From NCBI GenBank assembly GCA_036873135.1, contig JAPTYO010000007.1:24348763-24412762 (forward strand): DNA of 64,000 bases, written 5' to 3'. A program made the position numbers and the translations under genes. Source of the DNA: Clarkia xantiana subsp. parviflora (taxonomy: Eukaryota > Streptophyta > Magnoliopsida > Myrtales > Onagraceae). Every line of letters begins with the position of its first letter. Position 1 is the first letter of the stretch. A model generated the notes under the pieces. It had not been told where the DNA came from. It saw only the letters and a program-made list of their open reading frames with translations, and made no database searches. Below, one piece after another: positions 58,128 through 64,000 of this stretch.

Positions 58128-58380
58128 CTACAGGAAAATATGTAATTACCGACATTTGGTAACGGCACCTCTCTTAAAGCGTCGTTAATTTTTTTTTCTT
58201 CTGAAATGCTAATAACGGCACTAGTCAATAACGCCACTGATTTTAGTAACATCCCTTTTAAATCGCCGTCGATAAAATTAAAGTTTACTATCGGCACTTC
58301 TTCAGAAGTGTCGCTATTAGTTTAATTACGACACCTAGAAAGTGCCGTTTCTATACAGTTGTTGTAACTGCCGGTATTAT
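58128..58380. mobile_element. CACTA-like terminal fragment
   Basis: It begins CACTACAGGAAAATATG and carries subterminal repeats of AACGGCAC and its complement. The genes A and B flanks lack it. Only one terminus is present; no TAGTG end was seen at the other side. Confidence 0.6.
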
Positions 58381-58557
58381 TTTAATATTTTTTATTTAAT
58401 AAATGATTAATTGTCTCTGATTTTTATGACAAATATTTAAATATTTATCTTTTTATATTCGTAGAGGAAATTACATTGATGTGTGGCAGCCCTGAATATA
58501 TTAATTTCTCACACCCATTGCACAAACACGAGAGAGGTATTCTGACATTTGACTTTG

Positions 58558-60845
58558 CTACTTTAAGAGGGCATGTCTTCTTACACGTGTCATCGTCATA
58601 ACAAATCGATTCCCCGGGGCCACGTCTCTTTCGATGTCGGGATCACCACCGGTGACGACGTCGGAGGAGGACTCCTTGTAGCGATCATGATCAGTACAGA
58701 AGCACAAGCCACGCAAGCATAATGGCCGCAAACCATCATCGCAGTCGTCAAAGTCACACTCATCATCACTTGCGCACTCTTCACCTCGACTCGCCACATC
58801 TGCATGCATATAGTAACGGTAAATTACCAAATTACTACCTCAATTTTAATGCAATTTGATAACCAGTTTTTTTCTTTTGCAATTTGTTATAGCCGAACTT
58901 TTACGTTGGAGATAACGGCTCTATTAGACGGCTGCATATGTGTCGAGCCGGGAGAAAAATGAAAATTCATAATTTAACGGCTCGAATGATGTAGAGCCGT
59001 CCCTATTTTTCTCTTCCGGCACTAAAATAGGGCCGTGAGTATTAGAGTTAATTTATATTTATATTATTTAATTATAACGGCTCAAATTGTCAGCCGTGAG
59101 TTAATGAAGTTTTAGCGGCTAGTAAATTAAGCCGCCCAAGTTATATATTTTTATTTATATATTTATATTATATTTGGTACTGCATTGATTTGGGCCGCCT
59201 AAGTTATAATTATTTTTCCTCTCTGGTTGCAAATGAAATTTGAAACTACCTCATTAGGTCCGCCAGCTGTATTTCTAGACTCTTCTTCCTCGGTTTTAGC
59301 TAGGGTTTTTGTCCCTTCAGTTCTAATTCTGCGAGAGACCGGGCTGATCGGGGATGGACTGCGACCGACACTGTGACTGACCGGTTGGATAGATTGTGGC
59401 CTACGTTGTGACTGACCGACCGAATAGATTGCGGGATCGACTGCGGCCGGCTCTGGGATTGACCGGCAAGATAGTTGGACTGCTTATCCCTCTTTAAGAG
59501 GCAGTTGAGGAGGTCAGTCATGAAACACTTACATGGTTTCCCGTGTTTCCTTAATCCTGATTTCCCCCCTAATTTCTGGATTTTTCGGAATTGACTGAGG
59601 AGCTCAATTCCTGACTTTTTAATAGATTCGACTAACATCTTAGGTTTTCGTTGATCTTCGTTCAAAATCATTAGATGAATGGATCTTCTTCGATGGTTTG
59701 GGTGCTGGTGGATTTGTTCAGTGGTGGAGTAATAAATCAATTATTTAACATTGGTCTTGACAAATTAGGTCATGGAGCTGGCTATTATACAGCAAATTGA
59801 ATTATTAATTTTTTGTATCAGTAGCCCATGAAATCTTTGGTTGGTTTTTAATACCTAGAGGCTAGAACAATCAATTTGGTTTAGTTTTCAATCAGTGCTT
59901 GGTCCAAATTGCTATTGAATTTAAGGAATTGAAGCTCAATCTGGAGATTGAATAACAACTTGAAAGTTTAACCTTGTAATTCTCTATCGATGGAATTTTA
60001 TGAACTATGAAAAGTATTATTTCTTTAATGAGGCACATATTTTTCTCTAGATTGATATTACTTTATGTGTATGTTTATATGTTTAAGTGTGGCTGAAATT
60101 TGCTGAGAAGGTATCTGGGGAATGAGATGGATTTCGAGCCGATTTCACAACTTAAAGGAATCCAATTGAACTTCCAGGTGCCAAACTCTTGCAAACATAG
60201 ATCAACAACTTCTTCATTACAAGATGATCAAGCTACTTCCTACTGTAGGCTATGAAGCAGATGCAGCCACACGATACATCATTGATGGGAGAAGCATTGG
60301 AGATTTGGAGATGCTAAAAGTAAAGCTTCTGCCAATTTCAACAGTTCCAAGAATGTGAGTCCTTTGTTCGTCTGTTATATAGTTTCTTGAAGTATAACAT
60401 ACTCCTTTGACTGCACATTTTTAACTCTTGATTGAAATTTCTCTTTCAATCAATGTCGTCTTTGATCATATTTAATAATTTTGGTATGTGTTCAACAAGA
60501 GCCAAGAGGTATGCTAGAATCAATTTCTTCTTAAGATTAATATATTGAACACCTATTGGATTAAAGCATCCTAATTTGTGTGGTTGATTCTTTGAGTTTT
60601 TTTATCATTCAATTCATCATCGTCATATGAACAAAATAATAGTGACCTCATTGTCTATGGCCTTGCAGACAAACAAGTGGCAAAATCCACTATGAGGAGC
60701 ATATAAAGACGACGGAGTATGATGCAGATGTCATGGAGAAGTTCCTGGTCGATTTAGATTAAATTTTTAATTGTTAGTGCATGTTATTTGAATGTTATGA
60801 TGATTGTGGATTTTAGAATCATCACTTACAATTTATGATTCAATT

Positions 60846-60891
<46 letters not shown>

Positions 60892-61948
60892 ATATAATTT
60901 TTTTTTATTTGAAAATTAATTTCATTGCGGCTGTGTAAAAATGCCGTCAGTAAAGAATATAATAAAATGAAAAATACTTAACGGCTCAAAAAATTGAGCC
61001 GGCATCATAATTAATGTCGGCTAAAAAAAAGGGCCGCAATATACTTATTAGTGGCTGCTTTTTAGAGTCGTTACTTTTATTGGCGGCTGAACCATTTTGA
61101 GCCGTAAGTATCTTCCCGACTATTCATTTACCGACTCATTCCTCTTACAGCCGTTAAATATTCTCAGCATTTTTTTTAGCCGTTAATTACTATCTCTGGA
61201 GCCCCTAACAAAGCTTCCTCCTGTAGTAACATGTAGTTTATTAGTTATGTCAATTTTTGCGTTAATTATAGAAGAATATACTTTCTTAACTTACTAAAAG
61301 TACCATAAAGTTCTATTATGATTCTAAAATAATCTTCATGTTTACATTAAATCAAATAAAAATCTTGAATGATACATATGATAGAAAAAATGTACACATT
61401 AAATATATAAACCCAAAGTTCAAAAGTTAAAATTAAATATATTTTTTAAAATTTATGTTTTATAGTTTTAAAAATTTATTTGTACATGTGGTACTTTTAG
61501 ATTACATTTTTTATGTATATTTTTCTTAACGTGTATTATTTTAATATTTGATTTCATATAATACATCATGTAATTTTATCATTATAGTAAAACTTTAGAT
61601 TGTATATTTAAAAAAAAAATTTAAGTAATATATGTCTAAATTTAACGAAAAGATGGACGAAACTAACTCTTTATACGATATATAACAAGTTCGGCTTGCA
61701 TGTTGTTTTAGAAAAAATTACTGTTAGCAAATTACACATTTACGGAAAGTCTAATTAGCAATTTAGTAATTAGCCCATATATATATCAGCATTTTATTTG
61801 TGCCTCATTCATAATTATATGAATTATTATACATACAGTTCATGTATTGATATGATGTGAAGAAAAAGTAGAGAGACAACTGACATGATAAGGAAGATAC
61901 AAATACGAGGAAGATGAAGAACGTCTTGAGAGAGGAGCTGGTTGCCAT
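58558..61948 (-). CDS. Defensin-like gene D, first module only
   Basis: Exon 1 is 61948-61885, coding MATSSSLKTFFIFLVFVSSL and one further S before the phase-1 junction (donor GTCAGT). Exon 2 is 58799-58558, after an acceptor ending GCAG. The spliced frame gives 101 residues. Module 1 is intact: C-x5-C-x4-C-x7-C-x4-C-x-C (EECASDDECDFDDC … CFC). Downstream, a 2-bp gain relative to gene C shifts the frame, so module 2 is lost from the product. Its cysteine codons are still visible in another frame (DDDTCKKTCPLK), with a second break after it. The peptide would be secreted with one cysteine module plus a basic tail. The intron is about 3.1 kb because it contains a CACTA element (58905-61227). 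It may therefore be a single-module gene or a pseudogene in decay. Confidence 0.65.
59215..60762 (+). pseudogene. Captured host gene fragment inside the CACTA element
   Basis: Two exons can be read: about 60201-60354 and 60669-60762. They are joined across an intron with donor GTGAGT and acceptor TTGCAG. The joined frame contains LLPTVGYEADAATRYIIDG, LEMLKVKLLPISTVPR and, after the splice, TSGKIHYEEHIKTTEYDAD, and ends in a stop at 60760-60762. Upstream, 59215-59320 has the look of a plant 5' leader (CTCTTCTTCC, GCTAGGGTTTTT). The frame between is not continuous. The protein family was not recognised. Such captured pieces can produce small RNAs against the parent gene, but that is not shown here. 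Confidence 0.5.
60848..60889. repeat. AT dinucleotide microsatellite
   Basis: About 21 uninterrupted AT units. Similar tracts lie at 9771-9800, 24594-24630 and 52807-52828. Confidence 0.95.
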
Positions 61949-62029
61949 GTCTCTCCGTCTTCAACTTCTTTAAAAATAGGGTTTGAACTTGAGTTTTGTG
62001 ATGGTGCTTTGTGAATCCAAGATGTTCCA

Positions 62030-62037
62030 TATATATA
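62030..62037 (-). promoter_or_regulatory. TATA box of DEFL gene D
   Basis: CACTATATATATGGAAC on the minus strand, about 82 bp before the ATG, homologous to those of B and C. Confidence 0.75.
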
Positions 62038-62111
62038 GTGTTGGGAGAACAATATTTCGACATAATTTTTTTTGCCAAGAAAAGTTTTCTTACGTAATTT
62101 GTTAACATAAG

Positions 62112-62390
62112 AGGTGTTCTGGTGGTTAAGAGCGTTTACTATTGTATGGTTTAGTTTCAAAGTTTCAGGTTCGAAATCTCTTAGGTAATTACATTGGGGT
62201 TGATCTAATTATATATCAAATTCCGCCCGGCCTACACACCGCCTCTAGCATATGTGGAGGGGAGTAAACTGAGTTTATCAGTCGACGTCTTAACTATACT
62301 TAGTTGCTGATGAGACTACGTTCACAAGTATACGATGGTTGTTCACTAAACCTGATCGGAAAAAAGTTATAACCATAAGCAGAAGACCCG
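62112..62390 (+). repeat. SINE-like sequence beside gene D
   Basis: It contains GTGGTTAAGAGCG (box A-like) and GGTTCGAAATC (box B-like) about 45 bp apart. It is the paralogue of 45184-45475 and has the better-preserved box B. Confidence 0.55.
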
Positions 62391-63060
62391 AATAATACGT
62401 TACGCCCCTGCTACTAACCCATTCGTTTTCTTAAAAAGAAATATCCAGTTATAGTTGGGGTTAAGGTTGCAATTAATGTCTTTACAAAAAAAACAAGATA
62501 TATGGTTAGAGTTATGGTTGAGGTTAGCTAATTCACGTTAATGATGTGGCAAGATGACTTTTACCAAAAAAAAAAAAAATGGCGAGATGAAGACTTTTAT
62601 ATTCCTTTCCAACGTCTAAATTCCCGCATGATATGGTGTATATCTTTATACCAATATAAAATGTGAGAGTTGTCATCATCCCCAAAAGGTACATTTTGAA
62701 CATTTTTATTTTTGTATTATTATTATTATATATATATATATTATATTTAGTTCCCATATTTTTTATTTTATTATATACATATATGTGTTATATTTAGTTC
62801 CCCTATTTTTATAAAATGGCGATTAGTTTTTTTTATCTTTGAGATCCATCTATTTATCTTTACTATTACAAAAAAAAACCATTTAATTACATTTTGTTAT
62901 TTTTAGTTTTTTAGGTCGCTTAATTGGTAGGTCACCGTAGTTATTATTAATTTCTCCATCAAATATACATATCAATTAGAGTCAACATGCATTTAATAGG
63001 GGCAAATGTCAGGTAGATGCATTTTTCCATTCACTATATCACCGATTTGGGGATGTTCCG
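62391..63060. other. Distal promoter flank and spacer
   Basis: Bases 62395-62660 are homologous to the flanks of genes B and C. A second copy of the phrase GATGTGGC(A/G)AGATGA occurs at 62542 and 62577-62590, a small tandem duplication. The rest is AT-rich; no gene was found. Confidence 0.6.
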
Positions 63061-63800
63061 CTTGTTAACATTTTTGTATCAAATAAATTAGTCACTTGCT
63101 AATTCAAATAACATATCAAATATGGATCAAACGTGGTTCTTGAAGTTTGACTTTACATATAACATGTTACTCAATGTTTAATACTTATTGACTCGAACTA
63201 TCGATTTAATTATTGCGTTCGTAAATTCAATCATATTAGGTATCTCCTAATTGGTAGTTGAATAAATAGTTAAGTTGAATTCAAGTATAAACTTTGACAT
63301 TAATGTTTTGAAAAATTGATGATTTAGTCCATACAATATTTGAGTATTACTAAAAATTTCATTAGATAAATTGCATTAACTTTTTTGTTAAGGTCACGTA
63401 ACTGACATGTTACATTATTATCACTAACTTATTAATACAATATACCTATAAATTTGAGCCACCCATAAAGTATGATATGTACTCAACTTGTGCAAACTTC
63501 GAGTACATGTTGAGATTTTTTTGTATCACATAGATCAGTCACTTGTCAAATCATATCAATTGTCAAAATATGGGTCAACCACAGTTCTTGAATTTTGACC
63601 TTTTACAGATAACCTGGTATTAATCGTCCAACATTTAGGTTCTTGAATCATTAATTTAGTTCTTCCGTCTGTCAATTAAATCAAATTGCGTACAACCTAA
63701 TTAGTAGTTAAATAAGTCATTGACATAAAATCAAGTATAAACTTTAGAATTTAATGAATTGAAATTTTCTTTAGCATTAAATCAATTTTTGTTGGTATTA
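63061..63800. repeat. Degenerate tandem repeat, unit about 440 bp
   Basis: Bases 63070-63320 and 63510-63770 share a long run of phrases in order: TTTTTGTATCA, TCAGTCACTTG or TTAGTCACTTG, GGTTCTTGAAGTTTGACTTT or AGTTCTTGAATTTTGACCTT, and TCAAGTATAAACTTT. No coding frame was found. The repeat may continue beyond the window. Confidence 0.7.
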
Positions 63801-64000
63801 TGATATAAAATTGCATGAAAAGTGTATAGTTACGTTTGTATAGGTCAAACTGCTCCACCAAAGAATCTAAGTGGTTAATTGCGGGCTTACATTCTTCACT
63901 CCTCAAGTTGATAAATTAGATATAACTTTGTCGTTAATAACTCACGTCATGTTCAATCCAACTCATTATTAGTTATAACAGTAAATTAGTATCGTAATTT

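Larger units (their letters stand above)
58905..61227. mobile_element. CACTA-type element in the intron of gene D, carrying host gene exons
   Basis: The right end, read inward, is ACTACAGGAGGAAGC, a CACTA terminus. Both sides have AACGGCTC and GAGCCG motifs in alternating orientation (58915-59120 and 60930-61200). The left terminus is eroded. The paralogous introns of B and C read through the site (CTTTTACTAATG in B). The interior has no transposase; it includes a spliced gene fragment. Confidence 0.75.

Noticed and set aside
59300..59740. Minus-strand open frame of 146 codons inside the CACTA element
   Set aside because: It runs opposite to the spliced fragment, shows no known domain and contains a repeat-like SRPQSIPQSIRS segment. 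It is more likely chance openness in the captured leader or intron.

Overview
The window is plant nuclear DNA, most likely from a dicot. It has spliced genes with plant-type TATA promoters, LTR retrotransposons primed by initiator tRNA-Met, and CACTA, hAT, Mutator-like and Helitron-like DNA transposons. The base composition is AT-rich and the non-TE backbone has a low gene density. The species cannot be named from the sequence alone. Nothing prokaryotic was found.

The backbone is a tandem array of minus-strand genes for secreted, cysteine-rich defensin-like (DEFL) peptides. Four copies are visible: A (8119-8399, second exon only), C (43788-45021, intact), B (49606-50756, pseudogene) and D (58558-61948, first domain intact, second frameshifted). 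Three copies keep the same plan: a short exon 1 for a signal peptide, a phase-1 intron with donor GTCAGT, then one exon carrying two consecutive six-cysteine modules. A TATA box and promoter block is conserved upstream of C, B and D. The intergenic DNA is duplicated too: bases 1-1554 and 7133-8691 are paralogous to 46920-50160. Comparing the copies gives 'empty sites' that date and prove several transposon insertions.

Bases 1-8691 are duplicon A, split by a minus-strand Copia element (1555-7132). Bases 8692-43632 are a nested transposon block of about 35 kb that starts inside the intron of gene A. Copia-1 (5' LTR 8692-9392) contains a hAT element (9955-12013) that itself holds a Mutator-like MITE (10461-11192). 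Copia-1 is cut again by a 7.9-kb CACTA element (14911-22793, TSD AGG) and by the minus-strand Copia-3. The 3' LTR of Copia-3 is split by Copia-2 (23274-34889, TSD GGAAA), a non-autonomous gag-only element. Copia-2 in turn contains a Tat-type Gypsy element (28102-32915, TSD CCAGG). A repeat of unknown class (37126-37920) and the 5'-truncated Copia-4 (37921-43632) finish the block.

Bases 43633-64000 hold DEFL genes C, B and D, broken up by a TRIM element (47915-48824, TSD CATGA), a MITE with TSD TAC (51955-52483), nested hAT elements (52829-55585), a LINE 3' end (about 55920-56330), a nearly palindromic Mutator-type MITE (57091-57698, 9-bp TSD) and a CACTA element inside the intron of gene D that carries a spliced fragment of a host gene. 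The last 1.2 kb shows only a degenerate tandem repeat.

The transposon proteins are almost all broken. The only gene that looks able to make its full product is DEFL gene C, with a possible single-domain product from D. All boundaries were read by eye from repeat ends and target-site duplications.
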